Shown: positions 43,028 to 51,769 of the stretch, piece after piece
Position numbering within the stretch: the first letter of the stretch is position 1
How the letters are laid out: the number at the start of each line of letters is the position of its first letter
Source: Gelatiniphilus marinus
Lineage (GTDB): Bacteria > Bacteroidota > Bacteroidia > Flavobacteriales > Flavobacteriaceae
Assembly (NCBI RefSeq): GCF_042678305.1
Contig: NZ_JBHUDT010000002.1
DNA length: 64,000 bases
Strand: one strand, 5' to 3'
Made by a program: the position numbers and the translations under genes
Notes under the pieces: generated by a model
Databases searched by the model: none
Seen by the model: the letters and a program-made list of their open reading frames with translations, nothing else
What the model was told of the DNA's origin: nothing

Positions 43028-43726
43028 TTAATCTCGGTTGCCTCCAAACACCTGAAGTGCCCAATACAGTAAAGATGCCAAAGCACCAATGGCTGCAACT
43101 AAATACGTTCTTGCCGCCCATTTAAGAGCATCTTCAGAACCTACATATTCTTCTTGAGATACCATGTTCTTGTTTTTCAACCAAGCCAAAGCACGATTGC
43201 TCGCATCGTACTCTACCGGTAAGGTAATAAAGCTAAATAAGGTAGCAAAACCCATCATCGCCAAACCAGCAAGAGCCACCCAATAGCCAATGCCTAAACC
43301 AGCCGCCGCACCTAGCATTAAGCCCCCAATAACAACCCATTGCGACATGCCAGAAGTTACACTTACTACGGGCACCAAAGCAGAACGCATTTTAAGCCAC
43401 TCGTAAGCCTGCGCATGTTGCACGGCATGACCGCACTCGTGTGCCGCTACCGCCGCCGCCGCCGCATTACGCTGATTGTAAACAGATTCGCTTAAGTTTA
43501 CCGTTTTGTTTTTCGGGTTGTAATGATCGGTTAATTGTCCTGGAGTTGATATAACCTCTACGTCGCTTATACCATGGTCTGCCAGCATTTTTTCGGCAAT
43601 TTCTGCACCACTCATCCCATTTCGCAATTGTATTTTCGAGTACTTCTCAAACTTCTTTTTTAAAGTTCTGCTTACTAACCAACTTACCAAAGCAATCGCT
43701 CCAATTAGTATATAATATCCAAACAT
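43028..43726 (-). CDS. zinc metallopeptidase, YugP type
   Basis: 232 residues. A membrane helix at 3-20, then a zinc site HECGHAVQH (residues about 96-104) in AAAAVAAHECGHAVQHAQAYEW, and two or three more helices at the end (WVVIGGLMLGAAAGLGIGYWVALAGLAMMGFA, YLVAAIGALASLLYWAL). This is the PF04298 family, membrane proteases of unknown substrate. Alone on the minus strand between the SemiSWEET and MutS-like genes. Confidence 0.9.
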   Translation of the reverse strand: MFGYYILIGAIALVSWLVSRTLKKKFEKYSKIQLRNGMSGAEIAEKMLADHGISDVEVISTPGQLTDHYNPKNKTVNLSESVYNQRNAAAAAVAAHECGHAVQHAQAYEWLKMRSALVPVVSVTSGMSQWVVIGGLMLGAAAGLGIGYWVALAGLAMMGFATLFSFITLPVEYDASNRALAWLKNKNMVSQEEYVGSEDALKWAARTYLVAAIGALASLLYWALQVFGGNRD

Positions 43727-43814
43727 GTTTTTTTCGTTTTTAAATTAATTTTAAATATAGCAAAAATAACGCCAATGTTATCGTCTGAAGTTTTGTCAGT
43801 CTGTTAAAATATTG

Positions 43815-44069
43815 CTAATTATAAGAGAGCTTAAAATAGATTAACAAAAACGCCGACCCAAGGGTTATAGCATTGGCGGCTATCATAGACGGGCTATCAA
43901 TAAACAAGGCATAAACCAACCACAGTGCAACACCCACAAAAAACATAACAAGCATGGGCAACGACAGCCCCGAAACGTCTTTGGTTTTCCAGGTTTTAAA
44001 CACTTGTGGCAAAAAAGCAGCAGTAGTTAAAATGGCAGCTGCAAAACCAATATATTCAAAAGCATCCAT
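43815..44069 (-). CDS. SemiSWEET/PQ-loop transporter
   Basis: 84 residues, three membrane helices, one half of a SWEET sugar transporter. FLPQVFKTWKTKDVSGLSLP holds the PQ motif, and FFVGVALWLVYALF and ANAITLGSAFLLIYF the other helices. SemiSWEETs work as dimers in facilitated sugar diffusion. Followed upstream by a cluster of dispersed repeats. Confidence 0.9.
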   Translation of the reverse strand: MDAFEYIGFAAAILTTAAFLPQVFKTWKTKDVSGLSLPMLVMFFVGVALWLVYALFIDSPSMIAANAITLGSAFLLIYFKLSYN

Positions 44070-44086
44070 AGTATAAATAATTATTT

Positions 44087-44195
44087 GGGCGTTACCCCAA
44101 CCCTTCGACCCCGCTCAGGGCGAGCGGGGTCGGGCTATACGTTACAAGTCCTCGCTCGTGCCTCGCTGTGGGCTTTTCACTGCTATCCCTAACGC
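44087..44195. repeat. dispersed GGGCGTTACC...CCCTAACGC repeat
   Basis: This is the opposite-orientation relative of 18911-19006. Shared parts are GGGCGTTACC at one end, GGGTCGGGCT, CTCGCT, TTTTCACTGCTATCCC and TAACGC at the other. An internal CGACCCCGCTC/GAGCGGGGTCG forms a strong hairpin. It sits upstream of the SemiSWEET start, together with another palindrome at 44224. Confidence 0.75.
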
Positions 44196-44223
44196 AGAAC
44201 AAACCGTAATACGTTAACCTTTT

Positions 44224-44305
44224 GTTATTTCGACAACAGGAGAAATCACATCATCAACCGGCATATATTATGTGATGTCTCAATCGTACCTCATTTCGAC
44301 ATGAC
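44224..44305. repeat. palindromic repeat TTATTTCGACAACAGG...CATTTCGACATGAC
   Basis: AGGAGAAATCACATCA (44239-44254) and TGTGATGTCT (44271-44280) are inverted, and the outer TTTCGACA arms face each other. It resembles the TGTCATTTCGACGNAGGAGAAATC elements of flavobacteria. It ends 8 bases before the leuS stop codon. Confidence 0.65.
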
Positions 44306-44312
44306 AAAAAAA

Positions 44313-47228
44313 CTACCCAACAATATTCACAATTTTCCCAAGTACCACAATTACTTTTTTAGGCTCACGACCCTGTAATTGGTCTTTGGTTTTCTCGTGT
44401 GCCAAAACTGCTTTTTCAATGTCTTCTTTACTCATATCCAAAGGCAATTCCATGGTAAAACGCATTTTACCGTTAAACGAAATTGGGTAATTCTTGCTGC
44501 TTTCAACCAAATGTTTTTCCTCGAATTTCGGGAATGGCGCGGTTGAAATCGATGGTTTATTACCCATCTTTTCCCAAAGCTCCTCAGCAATATGCGGCGC
44601 ATACGGCGATATTAAAACCAAAAGCGGTTCTAAAATGTCTTTACTTGTGCATTTTTGAGCCGTTAACTCGTTAACCGCAATCATAAAGGTTGAAACCGAA
44701 GTATTAAACGAAAAGCTCTCAATATCTTCCTGTACCTTTTTAATGGTTTTGTGCAGTGTTTTTAAACTGTCCTTTGTTGGTTCAGCATCATTTACATGCA
44801 ATTCGTTTTCGCCAACATACAATTTCCAAAGTTTTTTTAGGAAAGAATGTACACCGGTAATACCAGCGGTATTCCAAGGTTTGTATTGCTCCAATGGCCC
44901 TAAAAACATTTCGTATAAACGCAAAGAATCCGCGCCGTAATCTGCAACAATATCGTCTGGATTTACGACGTTGTATTTGGATTTCGACATTTTTTCGACG
45001 TCGCGTTTTACTTTAAATGTGCCGTCTTCTAAAACAAATTCGGCATCCTCATAATCTTCTCCAAACTCCGCATCAGCCTTTAAGCCTTTAATATCTAATT
45101 CATCAGATGCATTAACATATTTCACTTTAACATGAAGCGGTTGTACTTTTTTGCCTTCTATTAATCCTAAGGATAAGTATTTATTAGTTCCTTCTTCTCT
45201 ATAAACAAAAGCACTAGTCCCCAAAATCATGCCTTGGTTAATTAGTTTTTTAGCATATTCATCAACGGGTACCAAACCTTTATCAAACAAGAATTTTTGC
45301 CAAAAACGCGAGTATAGTAAATGCCCTGTGGCATGCTCGCTACCACCAATGTACAAATCGACATCCTTCCAATAATTTAGTGCTTCTTGGCTTGCAAATT
45401 CGTTTTCGTTTCTGGCATCCATATAGCGGTTAAAGTACCAAGAGCTTCCTGCCCACCCGGGCATAGTATTTAATTCGAGAGGATAAACCCCGTTATGAGA
45501 TTCCTTGTCGCTCGTACCTCGCTTTGTCGGAATGACAAGATCGTTTGGTACAACTTTATTATTTACTGTATCCCAAGCCCAAACGGTGGCATTGCCCAAT
45601 GGTGGCTCGCCGGTTTCGGTTGGTAAATATTTTTCAACTTCGGGTAGTTTAATGGGCAAATGTGCGGCATCAATCATTTGCGGCATACCATTTACATAAT
45701 ACACCGGAAAGGGTTCGCCCCAATAGCGCTGGCGACTAAACACGGCATCGCGTAAACGGTAATTGGTTTTTCCTTCGCCTTGACCAATTTTTTCCAATTC
45801 GTAAATAACGCGTTTGGTGGCTTTTTTATAGTTTAATCCGTTAAGAAAATCGCTATTCCCAATTAGGGTTTTTTCTTTGTCGGTAAAGGCTTCTTTACTT
45901 ATATCAACACCATCAAAAATGTTTGGAATGGGAATTTTAAAATGTTTTGCAAAATCGTAATCGCGCTGATCGCCGCAAGGTACCGACATTACCGCACCTG
46001 TGCCGTAGCCTGCCAACACGTAATCGCCAATCCAAATAGGGATAGGCTCTTTTGTAAACGGATGTTCGGCGTAAGCGCCAGTAAAGGCACCCGAAATGGT
46101 TTTTACATCGGCCATTCTATCGCGCTCGCTACGTTTTGCGGTGGCTTTAATATAAGCCTCAACTTCTGCTTTTTGTTCTGGCGTTGTGATTTTTTTTACG
46201 AGTTCGTGTTCGGGTGCAAGTGTCATAAAACTAACGCCAAAAATGGTGTCGGGGCGTGTGGTAAAAACGTCTATTTTATGAGACCCTTCGACTGCGCTCA
46301 GGGTGACATTTTCGTTTTCATTATTGGTAGATTGCTTCGTTTCACTCGCAATGACGTTAAACGACACAGATGCTCCAACCGATTTTCCAATCCAATTGCG
46401 CTGGCTTTCCTTTAAAGCGTCGGTCCAATCTATCTTATCCAAACCTTTTAGCAAACGCTCTGCATAAGCCGAGATGCGCATGCTCCATTGGGTCATTTTT
46501 TTACGGATTACGGGGTGGCCGCCACGTTCTGAAACGCCATTAACAATCTCATCGTTGGCTAAAACGGTTCCTAAAGCGGGACACCAATTCACCTCGGTTT
46601 CGGCTAAATAGGTTAAGCGGTATTGCAGTAATATTTGTTGTTGTTTTTTAGATGAAAACGATTTCCAATCTTTAGCAGAAAACGGTTCGATATTATCATC
46701 GCAAACAGCATTAACTGTTGTGTTTCCTTCCGTAGAAAAAATCGTTTCTAACGTAGAAATATCTTCAGCTTTATCAGTATCTTTATTATACCAAGAATTG
46801 AACAATTGGATAAAAATCCATTGTGTCCATTTGTAGTAACTTGGGTCTGATGTACGCACTTCTCGCGACCAATCGAACGAGAACCCGATTTGGTCCAATT
46901 GACGGCGATAGGTTTTAATGTTTTCGGCTGTGGTTATAGCTGGATGTTGCCCCGTTTGAATGGCATATTGTTCGGCAGGTAAGCCAAAACTATCGTACCC
47001 TTGCGGATGCAAAACATTAAACCCTTGGTGGCGTTTGTAGCGCGCATAAATATCGGAAGCGATATAACCCAATGGATGCCCAACGTGTAAACCTGCGCCA
47101 CTTGGGTAGGGAAACATATCTAAAACATAATATTTAGGTTTATCACTACCGTTTACAGCTTTAAAGGTTTGGTTTTCTGCCCAATATTTCTGCCATTTGG
47201 CTTCTATTTCGTTGAAATTGTATGTCAT
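44313..47228 (-). CDS. leuS: leucyl-tRNA synthetase containing repeat-derived peptides
   Basis: 971 residues from ATG 47228 (MTYNFNEIEAKWQKYW); an in-frame ATG eight codons upstream is less likely. Class I signatures: PSGAGLHVGHPLGY (HIGH-type) and EKMSKSKYN (KMSKS). The CP1 editing domain begins after GKSVGASVSF and contains FTTRPDTIFGVSFMTLAPEH. Two segments look foreign: VIASETKQS...NVTLSAVEGS (residues about 291-315) at the start of the editing domain, and VIPTKRGTSDKES (about 563-575) before LELNTMPGWAGSSWY. Both are in-frame translations of dispersed repeats. The reading frame is otherwise whole and all catalytic motifs are intact. Confidence 0.97.
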   Translation of the reverse strand: MTYNFNEIEAKWQKYWAENQTFKAVNGSDKPKYYVLDMFPYPSGAGLHVGHPLGYIASDIYARYKRHQGFNVLHPQGYDSFGLPAEQYAIQTGQHPAITTAENIKTYRRQLDQIGFSFDWSREVRTSDPSYYKWTQWIFIQLFNSWYNKDTDKAEDISTLETIFSTEGNTTVNAVCDDNIEPFSAKDWKSFSSKKQQQILLQYRLTYLAETEVNWCPALGTVLANDEIVNGVSERGGHPVIRKKMTQWSMRISAYAERLLKGLDKIDWTDALKESQRNWIGKSVGASVSFNVIASETKQSTNNENENVTLSAVEGSHKIDVFTTRPDTIFGVSFMTLAPEHELVKKITTPEQKAEVEAYIKATAKRSERDRMADVKTISGAFTGAYAEHPFTKEPIPIWIGDYVLAGYGTGAVMSVPCGDQRDYDFAKHFKIPIPNIFDGVDISKEAFTDKEKTLIGNSDFLNGLNYKKATKRVIYELEKIGQGEGKTNYRLRDAVFSRQRYWGEPFPVYYVNGMPQMIDAAHLPIKLPEVEKYLPTETGEPPLGNATVWAWDTVNNKVVPNDLVIPTKRGTSDKESHNGVYPLELNTMPGWAGSSWYFNRYMDARNENEFASQEALNYWKDVDLYIGGSEHATGHLLYSRFWQKFLFDKGLVPVDEYAKKLINQGMILGTSAFVYREEGTNKYLSLGLIEGKKVQPLHVKVKYVNASDELDIKGLKADAEFGEDYEDAEFVLEDGTFKVKRDVEKMSKSKYNVVNPDDIVADYGADSLRLYEMFLGPLEQYKPWNTAGITGVHSFLKKLWKLYVGENELHVNDAEPTKDSLKTLHKTIKKVQEDIESFSFNTSVSTFMIAVNELTAQKCTSKDILEPLLVLISPYAPHIAEELWEKMGNKPSISTAPFPKFEEKHLVESSKNYPISFNGKMRFTMELPLDMSKEDIEKAVLAHEKTKDQLQGREPKKVIVVLGKIVNIVG
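45497..45542. repeat. dispersed repeat inside leuS (copy near the GWAGSSWY motif)
   Basis: GAGATTCCTTGTCGCTCGTA, CCTCGCTTTGTCGGAATGACA and a short tail. The minus strand translates it as VIPTKRGTSDKES. The GATTCC...GGAATGACA frame is the signature of intergenic REP-like elements elsewhere in this window. Confidence 0.75.
46281..46356. repeat. two REP-like repeats inside leuS (editing domain)
   Basis: AGACCCTTCGACTGCGCTCA followed by GGGTGACA (46281-46308), and AGATTGCTTCGTTTCACTCG followed by CAATGACG (46329-46356). On the minus strand they read NVTLSAVEGS and VIASETKQS. Both are recognised dispersed repeat types; the second is the CGTCATTGCGAG...CAATCT element seen at 2795. Confidence 0.8.
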
Positions 47229-47326
47229 CGTCGGTCTTTTTTCAATCTGCAAATTTACGTTTTATAAATCAACTTAAAAATCTTTTAATAGTTTATACAA
47301 ACACTGTTTATTAATAATATCCTTTT

Positions 47327-47334
47327 TACTTTTG
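47327..47334 (+). promoter_or_regulatory. -7 promoter element (TACTTTTG) of the EamA gene
   Basis: A match to TAnnTTTG 20 bases before the TTG start codon at 47354, predicting a leader of only about 13 bases. Confidence 0.55.
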
Positions 47335-47353
47335 AAACTTAAAAACCAAAGTA

Positions 47354-48268
47354 TTGAACTCGAATATTTACAAAGCACATTTCGCACTGCTTGGTGCTAA
47401 TGTTATTTTTGGTGCAAATTATATTATAGCTAAAGGTATAATGCCAGATAAGGTAGGTCCAACTGCTTTTGTTTTTATACGTCTAGTGTGCTGTGTAGTT
47501 CTATTTTGGGGGTTTAAATTTTTATTTGTAAAAGAAAAAGTTAAAAGCAAAGATTTTTTAAGATTAATATTATGTGGTTTGTTTGGTGCCGCAGGGAATA
47601 TGCTGTTTTTCTTTCATGGCATTAATTTAACATCGCCAGTGGATGCTTCTATAATTATGACCGTAACACCTGTAATTGTTTTGGTTTTTAGTTTTTTTAT
47701 TTTAAAAGAGCGCATAACCAAAAACAAATTAATAGGTATAGCTATTGCCGGAACAGGTGCCGTATTTCTTATTGTTTACGGAAATAAAGCCGCCGGGACC
47801 AGTTCGTTTTTAGGGAATTTATTTGTGTTTTTAAATGCCACTTGTTACGGGCTTTATTTGGTTATTGCTAAAGTTTTAATGAAAAAATACCACGCCATAA
47901 CGGTAATTAGTTGGGTGTTTTTATTTGGGCTGATGTTTGTATTGCCCTTTTCGATACAGCCTATTTTAGATGTTGATTTTAAGATGTTTACTACTAGCAC
48001 ATATTTGGCAATTGGATATGTTGTTTTGTTTACAACCTTTTTTGCTTATTTATTTAACATATATGCACTAAATTATTTGTCGCCGTCAATAAGCAGTAGC
48101 TATATTTATTTGCAACCTGTTGTTAGTTTTGTAATGGTTAGTATTTATGCTTATGTTTTATTGCAAAATGAATATGCCCAAGACATTAATCTTATAAAAT
48201 TAATAAGTTGCATTGTGGTAATTATTGGTGTTTATATTATTAGTAAACCACCAAAGACATTAGCTTAA
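47354..48268 (+). CDS. EamA/DMT family transporter (TTG start)
   Basis: 304 residues, ten membrane helices in two EamA repeats (FALLGANVIFGANYIIAKGIMP at the start; FLNATCYGLYLVIAKVLM for the second repeat). Drug/metabolite transporters of this type export metabolites; substrate unknown. There is no in-frame ATG before residue 30, and the first helix would be lost with that start, so TTG at 47354 is preferred. The promoter is only 20 bases upstream. Confidence 0.85.
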   Translation: MNSNIYKAHFALLGANVIFGANYIIAKGIMPDKVGPTAFVFIRLVCCVVLFWGFKFLFVKEKVKSKDFLRLILCGLFGAAGNMLFFFHGINLTSPVDASIIMTVTPVIVLVFSFFILKERITKNKLIGIAIAGTGAVFLIVYGNKAAGTSSFLGNLFVFLNATCYGLYLVIAKVLMKKYHAITVISWVFLFGLMFVLPFSIQPILDVDFKMFTTSTYLAIGYVVLFTTFFAYLFNIYALNYLSPSISSSYIYLQPVVSFVMVSIYAYVLLQNEYAQDINLIKLISCIVVIIGVYIISKPPKTLA

Positions 48269-48352
48269 TTACAACAATATTGATATGTTTAAGTTAATAT
48301 AAATAAAGATTGCATAGACTTTACTATTTTTACGGCATTAATCCATGATTTT

Positions 48353-49231
48353 ATGAGTTCATCTTTCGAAAAACATCAAAAACGCAAACTTATTTCTTCA
48401 TATTTTTCTGTTGTGCTAAGTATTGCTTTAGTTTTGTTTTTATTAGGTTTATTGGGTATGCTTATACTTAACGCCAAAAAAGTGTCCGATCATTTTAAAG
48501 AACAAGTGGTTGTTACCATTTATTTAAAAGATAATGCCAAAGCGGTCGAGGTAAAACAACTTGAAAAGAGCTTAGCGATGGCAGATTACGTAAAATCGAC
48601 CGAATATGTTTCTAAAGAGCAAGCTGCCGAATTTATGAAAGCCGAAACGGGCGAGGATTTTATGGATTTTGTGGGCTACAACCCGCTGCAAAACTCTATC
48701 GATGTACATTTAAAAGCAGATTTTGTAACCTCGGAGCATCTTGAGAAAATTTCCGCGGAAGCGTTAAATAAAAACTTTGTTGACGAAGTAACTTACGATA
48801 ACGATCTTGTAAATTTAATGAACGATAACGTAAAAAAAATTAGTTTTTGGGTATTGGTAATAAGCGGTATTTTTACTTTAATAGCAGTGCTGTTAATTAA
48901 TAGCTCGATTCGATTGGCAGTATATTCCAAACGATTTACCATAAAAACCATGCAAATGGTGGGCGCTACAAAACAATTTATTCGCCGGCCCTTTGTTTGG
49001 AAAAGCGTGCGTTTGGGCATTATTGGTGCGATATTGGCTTTAATTGGTATGGCAATTGTTTTGTTTTATCTTAATAAAACATTTACAGAATTGGAGCTGT
49101 TAAGCAACCCTGTTTTAGTAGGGGCGCTTTTTGTTTTTATTTTTGCTTTGGGCATTGTTATAACCTGGATTAGCACACATTTTGCAACCCAACGTTTCTT
49201 AAATTTAAAAACCGACGATTTATATTACTAG
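48353..49231 (+). CDS. ftsX: cell division protein FtsX
   Basis: 292 residues: one N-terminal helix (VVLSIALVLFLLGLLGMLIL), an extracellular domain of about 110 residues, then three helices. FtsX with FtsE couples division to peptidoglycan hydrolases. FtsE is not in this window. SSIRLAVYSKRFTIKTMQMVGATKQFIRRPF is the conserved FtsX loop. It leads a run with DUF3098, uppP and truB. Confidence 0.93.
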   Translation: MSSSFEKHQKRKLISSYFSVVLSIALVLFLLGLLGMLILNAKKVSDHFKEQVVVTIYLKDNAKAVEVKQLEKSLAMADYVKSTEYVSKEQAAEFMKAETGEDFMDFVGYNPLQNSIDVHLKADFVTSEHLEKISAEALNKNFVDEVTYDNDLVNLMNDNVKKISFWVLVISGIFTLIAVLLINSSIRLAVYSKRFTIKTMQMVGATKQFIRRPFVWKSVRLGIIGAILALIGMAIVLFYLNKTFTELELLSNPVLVGALFVFIFALGIVITWISTHFATQRFLNLKTDDLYY

Positions 49232-49305
49232 ATAATTTACAAAGCTGTTAACATAGCTTTGTAAATAAATCCGTTAATTTGCAGATCTTTAATTTATTAA
49301 GCATC

Positions 49306-49572
49306 ATGGGAGAGAACAAACGAAAAGAAAGCACCAAACCGGTTTTTGTCTTTGGAAAGAAAAACTACAAATTCATGTTTATTGGATTGGCGTGCATTGC
49401 GGTAGGTTTTATTTTAATGGCCGGGGGTGGCAGCGAAGACCCTAATGTTTTTAACCCCGATATTTTTAGTTGGAGACGCATTAGGTTAGCCCCAACTTTA
49501 ATTTTGGTTGGTTTTGGTATTCAGGTGTATGCTATTTTATTGAATCCCGATAAATCTAATTCTAAAAAATAA
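49306..49572 (+). CDS. DUF3098 membrane protein
   Basis: 88 residues from ATG 49306. Two membrane helices (YKFMFIGLACIAVGFILMAGG and APTLILVGFGIQVYAILL) with FGKKNYKFMFIG, the DUF3098 signature. Regularly found between ftsX and uppP in Bacteroidota, suggesting a division or envelope role; nothing more is known. Confidence 0.85.
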   Translation: MGENKRKESTKPVFVFGKKNYKFMFIGLACIAVGFILMAGGGSEDPNVFNPDIFSWRRIRLAPTLILVGFGIQVYAILLNPDKSNSKK

Positions 49573-49630
49573 ATTCCAATTTCCAATTTATTTTCAAACT
49601 TTACTGTTTCAATTTTAATATTTTTGCTGC

Positions 49631-50428
49631 ATGGATATAATAGACTCAATTATTCTTGGTATTCTCCAGGGGCTTACCGAATTTTTACCAGTATCTTCAA
49701 GCGGGCATTTAGAACTAGGTAAAGCCATTCTTGGCGATAACTCTGTGCCTAAAGAAAGTTTACTGTTCTCGGTGGTGCTGCATTTTGCAACCGCATTAAG
49801 TACCATGGTTGTATTTAGGAAAGATATTTTTAGCCTAATTAGAGGCGCTTTAAAGTTTGAATGGAACGAAGATTTACAGTTTATTTCTAAAATTGCCTTC
49901 TCAATGGTTCCGGCGGTGCTTGTTGGTCTGTTTTTTGAAAAAGAATTAGAAGCACTCTTTGGTAACAATATTTTATTAGTTGGTTTTATGCTAATTGTTA
50001 CAGCGCTTTTGCTTTTTTTGGCAGATAAAGCCAAAGACACCAACAAAAAAGTATCTTTTAAAAATGCTTTTATTATTGGTATTTCTCAAGCTATAGCCTT
50101 ATTACCAGGAATATCGCGTTCTGGAGCTACAATTTCTACTTCGGTATTATTGGGCAACGATAAAACCAAAGCCGCACGTTTTTCGTTTTTAATGGTAGTG
50201 CCATTAATTTTTGGAAAAATTGCCAAAGACGCATTTAGTGGCGATATTACTATGGAAAGCCAAAATATAACAGCACTATCATTGGGCTTTATTGCTGCAT
50301 TTGTATCGGGGCTTTTTGCCTGTACTTGGATGATTGCACTGGTAAAAAAGAGCAAGCTGTCTTACTTTGCTTACTATTGTGTGGTTATTGGCATTATTGC
50401 TATTGTGTTTTCTTTACTAAACCCATAG
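49631..50428 (+). CDS. uppP: undecaprenyl-diphosphate phosphatase
   Basis: 265 residues, eight membrane helices. Recycles the lipid carrier of cell-wall synthesis by removing a phosphate. Catalytic motifs LQGLTEFLPVSSSGHLEL (Glu/Ser/His) and PGISRSGATIS (Arg). It stops one base before the truB start codon, so translation may be coupled. Confidence 0.95.
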   Translation: MDIIDSIILGILQGLTEFLPVSSSGHLELGKAILGDNSVPKESLLFSVVLHFATALSTMVVFRKDIFSLIRGALKFEWNEDLQFISKIAFSMVPAVLVGLFFEKELEALFGNNILLVGFMLIVTALLLFLADKAKDTNKKVSFKNAFIIGISQAIALLPGISRSGATISTSVLLGNDKTKAARFSFLMVVPLIFGKIAKDAFSGDITMESQNITALSLGFIAAFVSGLFACTWMIALVKKSKLSYFAYYCVVIGIIAIVFSLLNP

Positions 50429-50429
50429 C

Positions 50430-51125
50430 ATGATCTCTAAAGAAGCCTACCTTTCCGGGCAAGTTTTACTTATCGATAAACCTTTAAACTGGACCTCGTT
50501 TCAGGTGGTTAATAAACTGCGTTGGGAAATCCGTCAGGCTTTCAATATTAAAAAAATAAAGGTTGGGCATGCCGGTACTTTAGATCCCTTGGCTACGGGC
50601 CTATTAGTGATTTGTACGGGTAAAATGACCAAGGAAATTGACAGCTTTCAGGGGCAAATAAAAGAATACACTGGCACATTTGCTTTAGGAAGCACAACAC
50701 CTTCTTTTGATTTGGAAACAGAAATACATGAAACATTTCCAACAAATCATATCTCAGAAGATTTAATTCATAAAACCACCAAACAATTTATTGGTAATAT
50801 TGAGCAGTTTCCACCTGTTTTTTCAGCATTAAAAAAAGACGGAAAGCGTTTGTACGAATACGCAAGAGCAGGCGAAACCGTAGAGATTAAACCAAGAACA
50901 GTAGCTATTCAAGAATTTGAAATTACAAATATAAACGGTTTAAACATTAACTTTAGAGTAGTTTGTAGCAAAGGCACATACATACGCGCTTTAGCTAACG
51001 ATTTTGGTAAAGCACTTAAATCTGGCGCGCATTTATCTGCTCTGAGAAGAACAAAAATTGGCGCGTTTAATGTTGCCGATGCTACTTCAATTGATACTTT
51101 TATTAAAAATCTTGCTTCGGAATAA
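50430..51125 (+). CDS. truB: tRNA pseudouridine55 synthase
   Basis: 231 residues. Makes pseudouridine 55 in tRNA T-loops. LLIDKPLNWTSFQVVNKLR, then VGHAGTLDPLATGLLVICTGKMTK with catalytic Asp, and YTGTFALGSTTPSFD and the C-terminal FRVVCSKGTYIRALANDFG. Part of the ftsX-DUF3098-uppP-truB unit. Confidence 0.96.
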   Translation: MISKEAYLSGQVLLIDKPLNWTSFQVVNKLRWEIRQAFNIKKIKVGHAGTLDPLATGLLVICTGKMTKEIDSFQGQIKEYTGTFALGSTTPSFDLETEIHETFPTNHISEDLIHKTTKQFIGNIEQFPPVFSALKKDGKRLYEYARAGETVEIKPRTVAIQEFEITNINGLNINFRVVCSKGTYIRALANDFGKALKSGAHLSALRRTKIGAFNVADATSIDTFIKNLASE

Positions 51126-51162
51126 TTATTGATAGCATATTGCTTCAATTAAACCCTTACTC

Positions 51163-51711
51163 ATGAAGCAAACATACCTGTTTATATACGTATTTTTATT
51201 TGCTATTCTTACCTCTTTTTCTCAAAACAACTCTGAAAAAACAAATGGTCTTTTTTATAAGGTTTCGCTAGCTTCGACACTTACTGTAAATAAAGACTAT
51301 GCCATTTTTAACAATGACGAGGAGCCATTTTTTAATTTTAGTGCACTTTTTTTAAACAATACTATTGGTTATCAATTTGATAAGCGTACTTCTATAGGGT
51401 TAAATGCTGAATATAATTGGCATTCGCAACAAGGGCTTCATTTTTTTCCTACCTATTTAAGTTTTCAATACAACATTATTGTAGATGATAGCGATTTGTT
51501 TATACGAGGTGGTTATGGAAGCTTGATAAGCCTAAGTAACGATTTTGAAAAAGGCAATATGTATAAAGTAGGATTAGGTATTCGAGGTTATGATGATGGT
51601 TATTTAAACTCCTTTTTATTGGGCTTGGATTTTACCAGGAAACGCTTTGGCTATAAAACTTTACAAGGACTATCGAGTGTTTCTGTTTTTATGGAATTTA
51701 TGTTTTTTTAA
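51163..51711 (+). CDS. predicted outer-membrane beta-barrel protein
   Basis: 182 residues with a signal peptide (LTSFSQN). The mature part alternates hydrophobic residues with aromatic ends: NNTIGYQFDKRTSIGLNAEYNW, SFQYNIIV, DDSDLFIRGGYGSL, YKVGLGIRGYDDG, and ends in Phe, the usual sign of an outer-membrane beta-barrel. No named family recognised. 37 bases after truB, so may be co-transcribed. Confidence 0.65.
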   Translation: MKQTYLFIYVFLFAILTSFSQNNSEKTNGLFYKVSLASTLTVNKDYAIFNNDEEPFFNFSALFLNNTIGYQFDKRTSIGLNAEYNWHSQQGLHFFPTYLSFQYNIIVDDSDLFIRGGYGSLISLSNDFEKGNMYKVGLGIRGYDDGYLNSFLLGLDFTRKRFGYKTLQGLSSVSVFMEFMFF

Positions 51712-51743
51712 ACCATTTAAACTATTTTACCGTATATTCAGTA

Positions 51744-51751
51744 TATATTTG
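51744..51751 (+). promoter_or_regulatory. -7 promoter element (TATATTTG) of the TonB-like gene
   Basis: A match to TAnnTTTG 19 bases before a TTG start codon at 51770. The position is nearly the same as for the EamA gene (20 bases). Confidence 0.55.
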
Positions 51752-51769
51752 CCATAAACAAACCCAGAT

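Noticed and set aside
45942..46415. 157-codon plus-strand frame opposite leuS
   Set aside because: Shadow of the LeuS gene; Cys/Arg-rich composition and no start context.
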